The notes under the pieces are model-generated. The model did no database searches and was not told the origin of the DNA. It worked only from the letters and a program-made list of their open reading frames with translations. A stretch of 64,000 nucleotides of DNA from Candidatus Poribacteria bacterium (GTDB lineage: Bacteria > Poribacteria > WGA-4E > WGA-3G): positions 62,001-126,000 of the forward strand of contig JAGFCA010000036.1 in assembly GCA_022394755.1 (NCBI GenBank), in the 5' to 3' direction. This document shows, in pieces, positions 45,901 through 55,318 of this stretch (its first letter is position 1; the number at the start of each line of letters is the position of its first letter). The position numbers and the translations under genes were made by a program.

Positions 45901-47772
45901 ATGAGATCTCAAGATGATATTGAAAAACAGTATTATGAGGCAGTCGACTCACTTGTCAACAAAGTACAAAAGGATCCAAATGTGCTTGCGGCAATTGTGG
46001 CTGGGAGTTTTTCTCATGCACAAGTATGGGAGAAATCCGATTTGGATGTTGAAATTATAGGTAAAGATGGTATACGACCAACTAAAGACTTCTTCTCATT
46101 GGTAGAAAATGGCGTTAATATCCATGCCAATTTAACCCCTCGAAATTCATTCAAAAAATCTATTGAAAGTGCACAGCAGGGATCTTTCCTTCACTCTTAC
46201 TTTTCACATAGTAAACTGCTTTTTTCAAGAGATCAATCAATTACTGAATGGTACGATAAAAATGCAAGTCGTGAAAGTATCGGTGAAAGAGATAAACAAC
46301 TCCAACTCATAAATGTTATGGACGATACTTTACCTTCTCTAATCTATGCTGAGAAGCAATTTCATGTTAACAAAGACTTTATCGCCAGTTTTCTTACTAT
46401 TTTACATGTTGTTGAAGGATTAGCTCGAATTGAAGTACTTCTGAACAATGAAATTCCAGCCAGAGAAGTAATACAACCTGCCCTTGAATATAATCCAGAA
46501 TTCTTTGAAAAAACATATTGCCAACTGATTAACTGTAAAAAAGATGAAAAGGTTATAAAAGATACTCTTGATAGTATTAATGAATACATTGAAGATCGAT
46601 TATATATATTTCAACCTATACTCGATTATCTTAAAGAACAATCAGGTCCCCGAACCAATTCAGAGATGAATGATCATTTTCATCATAAATTTCGGAATGC
46701 TTCAGTAGATATAATCTGTCAATGGTTAGCATGGAAAGGGTTTATACAACAGGTATCGTCACCCCTAAAACTAACTGTTAAGAGTCAGGTTGCTGTTGAA
46801 GAACCAGCATTTTATATTGATAATTCTGAGCCGGATGTTCAACAATTTCTGTTAAAAGAAGATGTATATTCCGATATACAAAATGCAGTTGAGAGATTTA
46901 TAGATACTATCGCCGAAGACAGATATTTCCTTGCAGCTATTCTCACCAGTAATTTAGAAGAAAATAACGTTTGGGAAAGGACTGTGGTACATATCACACT
47001 TATCCTCAGAGACGGTATGAAAGCTGAAGAGGACTTTCAGTTGATTGAGAGTGGCATACCGATTCGAGTCAAATTGATTCCTCGTGGTAGATATAAAAAT
47101 TTACTTGAGAAAAACTTGCAGGGAACAACATTCCATTCCATTATGTCTCAAAGTGAGATTTTATATACAAAAGACCCTTCGATTAAAGACCTACATAATG
47201 ACCTGGGGACGATAGGGGATCGCGATAAACAATCACAACTACTAAATAGTGCAAGTTGTCTTTCTACAATTATGGCGAAGACTGAAAAATGGTTATACCA
47301 CAAAAAGGACTATAACTATACCTACTACTACTTAATGGGAGTTGTCAGAGAATTAGCACGAATTGAAACAATCAAGAATGGGATTATTCCAAAACGTAAA
47401 GTCATTTATCAAGCTTTAGATCTTAATCCAGAATTATTTACACCTATCTTCACAGATTTATTGAATATACCAAAAGATGAGAAAATTCTTGATAAAACAA
47501 TAAAACTGATTGATGGATATTTAGAGGATAACGCTCAAGAGTTATTTAAACCTCTACTTGAATTTTTAGAGGATGCTGGCGGAGAAAGATCATTATCTGA
47601 TATATATGACCATTTTGGACATCGCGACCTATGGCTCAATATGGCTTGTGAATGGTTAGCTGATAAAGGAATACTCGAACTGTTTTCTGAACCAATACGT
47701 CTAACTATGGATAGTAAAGTGTCTGTTGATGAACCTGCTTATTTCTATGACATAGATAACCCGTTCCTTTAG
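45901..47772 (+). CDS. Duplicated nucleotidyltransferase-fold protein with an inactive second copy
   Basis: The protein has two similar halves of about 310 residues. Each has a nucleotidyltransferase-like core, a helical middle containing a conserved G-(E/D)-R-D-K-Q motif (IGERDKQLQL, IGDRDKQSQL), and a winged-helix-like end (SEMNDHFHHKFRNASVDI and SDIYDHFGHRDLWLNMACEW, then DEPAYFY/EEPAFYI). Half one keeps AGSFSHAQVWEKSDLDVEI, with GS and DxD. In half two the same positions read TSNLEENNVWERTVVHITL, so the metal-binding aspartates are gone. The ATG at 45901 has GGAG nine bases upstream; a TTG at 45874 lies further up. Probably an active/pseudo-enzyme pair in one chain. The substrate is unknown. 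Confidence 0.75.
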   Translation: MRSQDDIEKQYYEAVDSLVNKVQKDPNVLAAIVAGSFSHAQVWEKSDLDVEIIGKDGIRPTKDFFSLVENGVNIHANLTPRNSFKKSIESAQQGSFLHSYFSHSKLLFSRDQSITEWYDKNASRESIGERDKQLQLINVMDDTLPSLIYAEKQFHVNKDFIASFLTILHVVEGLARIEVLLNNEIPAREVIQPALEYNPEFFEKTYCQLINCKKDEKVIKDTLDSINEYIEDRLYIFQPILDYLKEQSGPRTNSEMNDHFHHKFRNASVDIICQWLAWKGFIQQVSSPLKLTVKSQVAVEEPAFYIDNSEPDVQQFLLKEDVYSDIQNAVERFIDTIAEDRYFLAAILTSNLEENNVWERTVVHITLILRDGMKAEEDFQLIESGIPIRVKLIPRGRYKNLLEKNLQGTTFHSIMSQSEILYTKDPSIKDLHNDLGTIGDRDKQSQLLNSASCLSTIMAKTEKWLYHKKDYNYTYYYLMGVVRELARIETIKNGIIPKRKVIYQALDLNPELFTPIFTDLLNIPKDEKILDKTIKLIDGYLEDNAQELFKPLLEFLEDAGGERSLSDIYDHFGHRDLWLNMACEWLADKGILELFSEPIRLTMDSKVSVDEPAYFYDIDNPFL

Positions 47773-47999
47773 AAATATTCTATATCAATAACAATAAATA
47801 TGGTATGTACCCAATAGCTGTAATCATACCACTTAATTAAAAATATTCCATGATTGAGTGTTAATATCTTCAACAGAATCATATACTTACCCTCGTAACT
47901 CTAATAATAATCTATACGTAATTTTAATATAACTCTATGACTCAAATCCTATTAGATTAACTCAAGACATTTCAAAACCCACCTGTATTTTCATACATA

Positions 48000-48008
48000 A
48001 GGAGGAAT
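48000..48008 (+). promoter_or_regulatory. Strong Shine-Dalgarno of uvrA
   Basis: AAGGAGG ends six bases before the ATG at 48012, the best ribosome-binding site in the window. Confidence 0.85.
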
Positions 48009-48011
48009 AGA

Positions 48012-50882
48012 ATGAGACAGACAGTCTCAGTAAAAGGAGCGAGAGAAAATAACCTACAGAATATAGAATTAGAAATTCCACGGGATCAACTTGTTGTGGT
48101 TACTGGTATAAGTGGATCGGGGAAATCGTCTTTGGCATTTGATACTGTTTATGCTGAAGGACAACGACGATTCTTGGAATCAATGTCTACATACGCAAAA
48201 CGATTTATTACTCAGTTGAAAAAACCAGATGTTGATTTTATTGATGGGTTATCCCCAGTTGTTTCTATTGAACAAAAAACAATTACAATGAATCCACGTT
48301 CCACTGTGGGTACAATGACTGATCTCCAAGATTATATTAGAATGCTCTTCTCTACTATCGGCATTGCACATTGTCCCTATTGTGAGAAAGAAATTCCTAT
48401 CAAAACTCCATACCAGATATTAGAACGACTCCTCTCCTTACCTGAAGGAACAGAAGTTGAAATCCATGCACCAGCCTTTAAAATTTATGGTGAAGATAAT
48501 GAATACCTCTTTGATGATATCAGAACAAAAGGGTGTAGACATGTACGTGTTGACGGTGAGGAATACGATATAAGTGAAGAATTCACACTCGATCCAGATA
48601 AAGAATATGATATACAGGTAATAATAGATAAGCTATATATTAAGAAAGACATTGATAAACAGGTTCATGCCTCTTTAGAACATGCCTTGATTGTCGGTGA
48701 AGGTTTTCTCAAATTCCAAATTACAGTACCAGATGATGAAGATGTTGATTTAAAAGAATTTCTTGCCGACTTCGGATGTGCTAAACACGGTGTATTGATG
48801 CATGAACTTGGACCACACCACTTCACATTTAATGAACCTACAGGAGCATGTGTTACTTGTTCAGGGTTAGGCACATACCTACAAGTACATCCTAATCTAC
48901 TTGTGCCTGATCGAAAACGGAGCATCGCTGATGGAGCATTTGTAAAACAAGCTTTTAACTATGAACCTGATAGATGGGATGGTCGAATGATGTATAGTCT
49001 TGCACAACATTACAAATTTGACCTTGATATGCCTTTTGAAGATTTACCTGAAGATGTAGTTGATTTAGTCTTCTTCGGTACAAAGGGTGAAGAATTTCCA
49101 TTGTGTCAGTCAGATGATGCAAAACCGATGCGTGAACATCATGTTGGGATGCCTGTACGGTTTGATGGGATAATTACACGCATTGATCGACGTTATCGAC
49201 GATACAGAAAACAGGGCGAAGCTCATTCTGGAATGGAAGAATACCTACGAAAGGTGATGGTTGAACATACATGTCCAGATTGTCATGGTATGAAGTTGAA
49301 ACGACAAAGACTGTTAGTTACGATTGAAGGTAAAACTGTTCACGATATCGGGGAATTACACCTTGAACAGTTAAAGGATTTCTTAGAATCTATCACTGAT
49401 TTAGCTGAAAAACATCGCGAAGCCGGTGAACGGGTAGTGAGAGAATTAGTTCAAAGAATCGAACTTCTCCTTGGTATTGGACTTGATTATCTCAATCTCA
49501 ACCGTCGTTCTGCTACACTTTCTGGGGGTGAATCACAACGAATTCGACTCTCCACTCAGATCGGTTCAGGGTTAATGGGAATGTTGTATGTGCTGGATGA
49601 ACCGAGTATTGGTTTACATCCAAAAGACAATGAAAAGATGATCGAAACGCTAAGAAAATTACGCGACATCGGTAACACTGTCATTGTCGTGGAACACGAC
49701 GAGAGTACTATTCGGGCGGCAGACCATATCATTGAAATGGGTCCTGGACCAGGAGTTCATGGAGGGCATGTTGTCGTTCAAGGTCCTTATGATACTATCG
49801 TGAAAAGCGATGATTCCTTAACAGGTCTCTATATGAGTGGAAAACGTGAAATTCCTATGCCGTTGGAACGACGTAAACTTAATGGTAAGAGTCTTAGTAT
49901 TACTGGCGCAAGAGAGAATAACCTACAAAATATAGATGTTACTATTCCTCTTGGTGTCTTTATCTGTATTACTGGTGCATCTGGGTCTGGGAAGAGTACA
50001 CTCATCAATGAGATAATCTACAAGAGACTCTATTCTATATATCACGATAGTAGAACTCTTTTTGGAGAACATGATGAACTAAAAGGACACGAACATATCA
50101 GCGATGTTATTAACATTGACCAGTCCCCTATCGGTAGGTCACCTCGTTCCAATCCCGCAACCTATATCGGTTTTTATGACAATATACGAAAACTCTTTGC
50201 AAGCACACCTTCTGCTGAAGCACGTGGATATACAGCTTCCCGATTTAGTTTTAATGTTAAAGGAGGACGTTGTGAAGAGTGTAGTGGTGAAGGGACAATC
50301 ACAACACAATTACACTTCATGCCGGATGTTGAAGTTACCTGTCCAACTTGTAAAGGGGCTCGTTACAATGAGGATACGCTTGAGGTAACCTATAATGGTA
50401 AAAATATATCCGAAATCCTTGAAATGTCTATTGAAGATGGTGTTGAATTCTTTAATGAACAACGACTCATCTGTCATAAATTGGGTGTATTGAATGAGTT
50501 GGGACTCGGTTACTTAAAGATTGGACATCCTGCCACAATATTATCTGGTGGTGAGGCACAACGTATAAAACTTGCTAACGAACTTAGTAAGATTAAACGG
50601 GGAAAACATAAACTCTATATACTTGATGAACCTACTACCGGTTTACACCTTGCTGATATTCAAAAACTGTTAGATAGTATAGGAAGACTTGTGGATTCTG
50701 GCCACACCGTGATTGTAATTGAGCATCAACTTGATGTAATTAAGACCGCGGATTATGTAATTGATCTTGGGCCGGAGGGTGGACATAAAGGCGGACAGGT
50801 ATTAGCACAAGGCACACCTGAACAAATTGCTAAGACCCGAAAATCGTTTACAGGTAAGTTCTTGAAAGAGCATTTGGCATAG
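48012..50882 (+). CDS. uvrA: UvrA-family excinuclease ATPase subunit
   Basis: UvrA recognises DNA lesions as a dimeric ABC ATPase and loads UvrB. Two ABC modules are complete: Walker [11 protein letters not shown] (near residue 35) and [10 protein letters not shown], and signatures [12 protein letters not shown] and [12 protein letters not shown] with Walker [14 protein letters not shown] and [13 protein letters not shown]. Zinc-module cysteines appear as CPYC, CVTC, CPDC, CEEC and [15 protein letters not shown] marks the DNA-binding insertion region. The length of 956 is normal. It stands alone, with its own strong RBS and terminator. Its first part ([20 protein letters not shown]) diverges from the Escherichia coli form in detail but is full-length and intact. 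Confidence 0.95.
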   Translation: MRQTVSVKGARENNLQNIELEIPRDQLVVVTGISGSGKSSLAFDTVYAEGQRRFLESMSTYAKRFITQLKKPDVDFIDGLSPVVSIEQKTITMNPRSTVGTMTDLQDYIRMLFSTIGIAHCPYCEKEIPIKTPYQILERLLSLPEGTEVEIHAPAFKIYGEDNEYLFDDIRTKGCRHVRVDGEEYDISEEFTLDPDKEYDIQVIIDKLYIKKDIDKQVHASLEHALIVGEGFLKFQITVPDDEDVDLKEFLADFGCAKHGVLMHELGPHHFTFNEPTGACVTCSGLGTYLQVHPNLLVPDRKRSIADGAFVKQAFNYEPDRWDGRMMYSLAQHYKFDLDMPFEDLPEDVVDLVFFGTKGEEFPLCQSDDAKPMREHHVGMPVRFDGIITRIDRRYRRYRKQGEAHSGMEEYLRKVMVEHTCPDCHGMKLKRQRLLVTIEGKTVHDIGELHLEQLKDFLESITDLAEKHREAGERVVRELVQRIELLLGIGLDYLNLNRRSATLSGGESQRIRLSTQIGSGLMGMLYVLDEPSIGLHPKDNEKMIETLRKLRDIGNTVIVVEHDESTIRAADHIIEMGPGPGVHGGHVVVQGPYDTIVKSDDSLTGLYMSGKREIPMPLERRKLNGKSLSITGARENNLQNIDVTIPLGVFICITGASGSGKSTLINEIIYKRLYSIYHDSRTLFGEHDELKGHEHISDVINIDQSPIGRSPRSNPATYIGFYDNIRKLFASTPSAEARGYTASRFSFNVKGGRCEECSGEGTITTQLHFMPDVEVTCPTCKGARYNEDTLEVTYNGKNISEILEMSIEDGVEFFNEQRLICHKLGVLNELGLGYLKIGHPATILSGGEAQRIKLANELSKIKRGKHKLYILDEPTTGLHLADIQKLLDSIGRLVDSGHTVIVIEHQLDVIKTADYVIDLGPEGGHKGGQVLAQGTPEQIAKTRKSFTGKFLKEHLA

Positions 50883-50902
50883 AAAAGTAGACATAGTGAA
50901 TG

Positions 50903-50934
50903 AAAAGGCGAGGAAGTCATTCCTCGCCTTTTTT
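50903..50934 (+). terminator. Rho-independent terminator of uvrA
   Basis: AAAAGGCGAGGAA (50903-50915) and TTCCTCGCCTTTT (50920-50932) pair perfectly over 13 bp around a GTCA loop, ending in a T-run to 50934. It begins 20 bases after the stop codon. Confidence 0.97.
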
Positions 50935-51039
50935 GTTTGAAGAACCAAGACTTGTAAATTACACACGTTAAACCATTTTTATAGAATATTTCACATGAAT
51001 ATATGGTAGGAATAACTTGAAGGACTACACTAATTGGTA

Positions 51040-51464
51040 CTATAGTTTGGACAGTTTTTCCACATAACTCTCCGCTGGAGTGCTGGATTCCTATACCTCA
51101 CTGCTATAGACATTTTGCTCCGCTGGAGCAATGACCACAAGTTATACGTATATTTGTCCTAACCAATACAGAACTAAAAATACCAATTTTTCGATGTTTC
51201 CCTCACACCCGGGGAACGCCATAAGGGGTTCATACCCGGGGAACGCCCACAGGCGTTCATACCGTTGATTCCTTGATTTAGGTGTGATATGTCTATAGAA
51301 ACAAAAGGCAGAGAGTGTTGCACTCCAGCGGAGTGCTATATAAAATCTCTACTTTAGACAAAATTACGTTTTTATTGAGTTATACGAATACCAAAACTAT
51401 CAGAAAAAAAGAAAAACCTTTGAATACACGACAATGAGTACGACAGAAACTGTCCAAACTATAG
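51040..51464. mobile_element. MITE-like non-coding element with 18-bp terminal inverted repeats and 9-bp target duplication
   Basis: The left end begins CTATAGTTTGGACAGTTT (51040-51057), and the right end is its exact reverse complement (51447-51464). Immediately outside, TAATTGGTA occurs on both sides (51031-51039 and 51465-51473), a 9-bp direct repeat expected of a target-site duplication. The 425-bp interior has no gene. It carries several hairpins: CTCCGCTGGAG at 51070-51080, a 17-bp palindrome at 51115-51131, another at 51320-51336, and GAACGCC/GGCGTTC at 51241-51258. This is the structure of a miniature inverted-repeat element mobilised by a transposase encoded elsewhere. The family is unknown to me. 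Confidence 0.85.
51214..51285. repeat. GAACGCC hairpin repeat, copy A (inside the MITE-like element)
   Basis: Two tandem GGGGAACGCC units are each followed by a GGCGTTC-like complement: imperfect at 51214-51231, perfect with a CACA loop at 51241-51258. The flank ATACCGTTGATTCCTTGATTT (51259-51279) recurs in reverse orientation at 55038-55064. Confidence 0.75.
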
Positions 51465-51515
51465 TAATTGGTAGCTTATTCTACAATAAAGAGGATTTTA
51501 TTATTAGAAATGGTA

Positions 51516-51830
51516 TTATCCAATTTTAGTCAATGCGTCTAATTGCTTTTTCCTATCCTGCCAATCTGGTATATAGGATGACATATATGCTTTATATAAC
51601 TTTCCATGATTGGGGACAAGTAGATGAACTAATTCATGGACTATGACATATTCAACTAATGAGTAAGGGAGATTGAGTAATTCCTTGTTGAGTGTCAACC
51701 GACCATTTGTTGATATGGATGCCCATTTTTTCCGCATACTTCGAAACTGAACACTCGGTTTCTCTACACCAATACGAACTACCCATGTTTGAACAGTTTC
51801 CTTTATAGTTTCATGTGTATTTCTCTTCAT
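51516..51830 (-). CDS. YgjP-like zinc metallopeptidase (DUF45)
   Basis: A small protein of 104 residues with VIVHELVHLLVPNHGKLY: the HExxH zinc motif at H65-E66-H69, and the downstream histidine of NHGK as third ligand. This is the core of the YgjP/WLM (DUF45, M48-like) metallopeptidase domain. Full-length YgjP is about 170-240 residues, so this is a minimal or shortened version. Such genes are frequently found next to hsdR in type I restriction loci, and here it lies about 190 bp downstream of hsdR on the same strand. Its role there is unknown. Confidence 0.87.
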   Translation of the reverse strand: MKRNTHETIKETVQTWVVRIGVEKPSVQFRSMRKKWASISTNGRLTLNKELLNLPYSLVEYVIVHELVHLLVPNHGKLYKAYMSSYIPDWQDRKKQLDALTKIG

Positions 51831-52017
51831 ACATAATTATGTTAATTTTATGATGTTTTTGGAGTGAAATTCAACTACCCGATTCACGCAAACCTGCACG
51901 AAGGAATTTTAAGAAGACTGTAGTGATAAGGGTTTACAGAATTTAGTATATCAATTCTTCGTGAATTACTATTATGTTAATTTATATATTACTAATGCAT
52001 TTTATGTAGGATATTAG

Positions 52018-54888
52018 TCAAACCCTTTTTAAATTCAATAGTTTGTTTGTAATCTCTATCTTTATCCTAAAATCAACAGATGGTGCTAAAGTTTGATATA
52101 AGGTATTCCGTAAATCTCTTTCCTGTTGTTGATTCCAAGTGTAATTTGGGAATTGCTCAAATACTTGGTTAACTGCATGTGCCTGTTCGGTTGTGACATC
52201 TTGGATCTCATTATTGAGTATCGTATATATTGCATAGGAATTCTCATCTAATCCCAGTAGGTTTTGTTGTCTATGTGCCTGTGAGATTTCTTCAGCATAC
52301 TTCATAAACTGTTCTAAAACATCTTGTGTTTCTGTTTGTCGGTTTTCATAGGACTCGATCGTTGCTTCAACCCGGTCACCAATAGGTATTAAATAGGGTT
52401 GAAATTCAGCATCAGCATCTACTGTTTTACGTACAACCTTTATCAGATTTAACACCTTAACAGTATCCTTTGTATCGCTCTGCCTTAATTCCCTTATTGT
52501 ATCTTCGTTAAGTTCGGTTATTTCATTAGGTAAATCAAACATTTCACCTTCTGTGTGGGATTGTAGCAGTTCTCGTGTCTTATTCGTAAGTTCTTTATCC
52601 ACATAGGAATTCTCAGAAAATGCATTTCGTAATAATCCATACAGGTTAGCCAGTCCACGGAAATCATCAATATAATCACGAAGGAATGGATCTGGTGATA
52701 AGATGTTGTATAGACTTTGCAATTGCTTAAAGAATTCAAAAAATTTCTCACGGTCATCCTTAAGTGTAAAATGTTCAATTGCTTCCTCTTTTGCTTTGTC
52801 ATCTATCCCTTTAGCATAAGGAAGATATTCTTGAGCAGTCTGATTCATCAAATCTGAGAATCTATCTTTAAGAACATCTATATTCTGTATAACACTCTTT
52901 ACTGTGTCAGAATTGAATGCCATTGCAGTGCTTAACTTTTCAAGAATCCCAACAAAATCCATTATTAATCCAGTTGATTTTACAAGACCTTCGTCATCTT
53001 CATAAGGACGATTAACACGAGCAATAGTCTGTAATAAGACATGATCCCGCATCGGTTTATCCAGATATAAACAGTAGAGAATTGGTGCATCGAAACCTGT
53101 TAACAATTTCTGGGTTACAATCAAGATTTTGGGTTGTGAGTTTTTATCAACAAATTTCTTTCGTATATCCTTTTCCTGTTCATCCGTTAGGTGGAAAGAT
53201 TTCATTGACTCAGAATCACTGGTATTTTTTGAATACACCACTTCAGAATATTCTGGAGGAAGATGTTTGTCCAATGCCTTCTTATATAAAGCACATGCTT
53301 CACGATCTACACCAACGAGAAAGCCTTTAAATCCCATCGGTTCGATATTTTCTTTATAGTGTTTGGCTACATATTTTGCTATCGCATCAACTCTGTTGGG
53401 TGCTTTCATAATCTCTTTTAGATTAACAGCATGATCAAGTATGGAATTTAACTCATCAATATCACTGACACCCTCTGTTTGTGATAAATTCATGAATTCA
53501 CGATCTAAAGTCTCTGTATCTACCTGTAGATTTGAAGGCGCATGTGTGTAATTCAGTGGAACAGTGGTACCATCCTCAATTGATTCTGCTATATCATATT
53601 TATCAAGATATCCCTGTTCGTCGTCTTTCCCAAATACCTTAAATGTACCTTCACCTTTTGAAAGGTTGTCAATAGGTGTACCAGTGAATCCGATGTATGT
53701 TGCATTGGGTAGTGCAGCAATCAAGTAATTCCCAAAATCCCCACCTGTAGTTCGATGTGCTTCGTCAATCAGTATAACAACATTTGTATTTGTGTTTAGG
53801 TTGGCAGGTCTACTGTCAAACTTATGAATCATGGATACAATTAGTCCACGATAGTCAGATGAGAGAATCTGTTCAAGGTCATTCTTACTTTGTGCGACTT
53901 TTAGGTTTGTAATTCCGTATCCAGTGATGTTATGAAATAGTTGACTTTCCAATTCGTTCCTGTCAACCACCATCAAGACTGTTGGTTTTTCTTCCTGTAC
54001 TGTACCCCGTAGTAGTCGTGATGCAATAGAGATCATTGTTAACGTCTTACCGCTACCTTGTGTATGCCAAATTAGTCCTCGTGTTTTATTTTTATCGTTT
54101 ACTCTTTCGATAACCTTCTCTTCTGCACGGTCTTGATGTTGACGTAATACAATCTTGGTTGTTTTGTCATCTCGTTTTTGGAAGATGATAGATCTGTGCA
54201 ATACACTCAATATTCGTTCAGGTTGAAAAAAGGACTTAACCTTCTGCTCAAAGTCTGATGTGTCTTCTGCCTTCCAATTAAACAGATTTTTTCTGTTAAT
54301 ATTCCAAGTTACACCGTAGTATATATCAAGGAGTTGCGTAACACCGAAGAGTTGTGCGGTTGTAAAGAGTTCTGGTGTTTCGGTATGGTATCTTCGTATT
54401 TGGTCAATACCTTCTGATAATCCATCTGATTTGTTTGCAGATTTGGTTTCTACAATCACGATTGGAATTCCGTTGATAAGAAAGACAACATCCGCACGAT
54501 TGGTGTGGACAACACCTTTCTGTTCCCATTCATCAGTTACATGGAATGTATTGTTTTTTGGTGATTCAAAATCGATGAGTGTAACGTTTCGTTCTCTGTT
54601 CTCTATTGGTACAAAAACAGATTTTTCTCCACGGAGCCATTCGAGTGCAGTCTGATTACTTTCAAGCGTTGATTTAAGGATACCCAGTTGTCTTGTTATT
54701 TCTTCGATGTTAGAATCATCAATGATATCTGGATTGAGTTCTAACAGTTGTTTTTTTAACACATCTTGGATATAAATAGCAGCGGTATTCCCTCTTAATC
54801 TCATTGCTTCAGAACGAGATAAACGTGTCCACCCAACTTGTTCAGCATATTGGATTAAGGGTTCTTGAACTGCGGAACGTTCAGACAT
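52018..54888 (-). CDS. hsdR: Type I restriction endonuclease R subunit
   Basis: HsdR cuts DNA after ATP-driven translocation. N-terminal nuclease domain: DVVFLINGIPIVIVETKSAN contains the D...E-x-K catalytic core (near residue 146). Helicase motifs: HTQGSGKTLTM (motif I, near 280), LIDEAHRT (II), FTGTPID (III) and TGFDAPILY, then ARVNRPYE (VI-like). A long C-terminal helical region for M/S contact follows. The length of 956 is normal and no lesion is seen. hsdS and hsdM lie 2.6 and 5.2 kb upstream on the same strand, separated by unrelated and decayed genes. Confidence 0.96.
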   Translation of the reverse strand: MSERSAVQEPLIQYAEQVGWTRLSRSEAMRLRGNTAAIYIQDVLKKQLLELNPDIIDDSNIEEITRQLGILKSTLESNQTALEWLRGEKSVFVPIENRERNVTLIDFESPKNNTFHVTDEWEQKGVVHTNRADVVFLINGIPIVIVETKSANKSDGLSEGIDQIRRYHTETPELFTTAQLFGVTQLLDIYYGVTWNINRKNLFNWKAEDTSDFEQKVKSFFQPERILSVLHRSIIFQKRDDKTTKIVLRQHQDRAEEKVIERVNDKNKTRGLIWHTQGSGKTLTMISIASRLLRGTVQEEKPTVLMVVDRNELESQLFHNITGYGITNLKVAQSKNDLEQILSSDYRGLIVSMIHKFDSRPANLNTNTNVVILIDEAHRTTGGDFGNYLIAALPNATYIGFTGTPIDNLSKGEGTFKVFGKDDEQGYLDKYDIAESIEDGTTVPLNYTHAPSNLQVDTETLDREFMNLSQTEGVSDIDELNSILDHAVNLKEIMKAPNRVDAIAKYVAKHYKENIEPMGFKGFLVGVDREACALYKKALDKHLPPEYSEVVYSKNTSDSESMKSFHLTDEQEKDIRKKFVDKNSQPKILIVTQKLLTGFDAPILYCLYLDKPMRDHVLLQTIARVNRPYEDDEGLVKSTGLIMDFVGILEKLSTAMAFNSDTVKSVIQNIDVLKDRFSDLMNQTAQEYLPYAKGIDDKAKEEAIEHFTLKDDREKFFEFFKQLQSLYNILSPDPFLRDYIDDFRGLANLYGLLRNAFSENSYVDKELTNKTRELLQSHTEGEMFDLPNEITELNEDTIRELRQSDTKDTVKVLNLIKVVRKTVDADAEFQPYLIPIGDRVEATIESYENRQTETQDVLEQFMKYAEEISQAHRQQNLLGLDENSYAIYTILNNEIQDVTTEQAHAVNQVFEQFPNYTWNQQQERDLRNTLYQTLAPSVDFRIKIEITNKLLNLKRV

Positions 54889-55318
54889 GATGTTTCCGAT
54901 CTATAATCAACCGTACTCGAAAGACATGAGATTTATCAAATTATAGCATTTTATGGGTGGAATCACAACAAACGGATGTGTTAAGCAGGTTTATTTAGTT
55001 TTTGTATATTTTGGATTAGACAAGAGTCGCTATACTAAATCAAGGAATCAGGAATCAACGGTATGAACGCCATTTAGGCGTTCACCGGGAAACCGAACCC
55101 TACGAATTCCAAACGCGGATTCGGCGTTGATTCACCGGTCCTGGGATTCTTAAATTGACGCCTATGGTGCGGCTTCCTAACCACGAGGAATGAGAATGAT
55201 ATATTCGAAAATGAATATCATTCATCTACAATCAAACTCACGTTAATTTAACTCTATGTTTCTGTATTCTCTGTGATTCAGACAACACAATACGCATTAT
55301 CCGCACTTCAACGTAGGA
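54889..55318. other. Intergenic region with dispersed hairpin repeats
   Basis: No gene is visible. It holds copy B of the GAACGCC repeat (55037-55083) and then GAAACCGAACC (55089-55099), which recurs near 58886. An imperfect inverted pair, AATGATATATTC / GAATATCATT, lies about 55195-55220. Confidence 0.55.
55037..55083. repeat. GAACGCC hairpin repeat, copy B
   Basis: Reverse-oriented relative to copy A: AAATCAAGGAATCA, a duplicated GGAATCA, then ACGGTATGAACGCC, and a perfect hairpin GAACGCC-ATTTA-GGCGTTC (55065-55083). The match to copy A spans more than 30 bp apart from the 7-bp duplication. Confidence 0.78.

Noticed and set aside
51040..51464. Insertion sequence with its own transposase
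   Set aside because: No open frame of useful length exists inside the inverted repeats, so it can only be a non-autonomous element.
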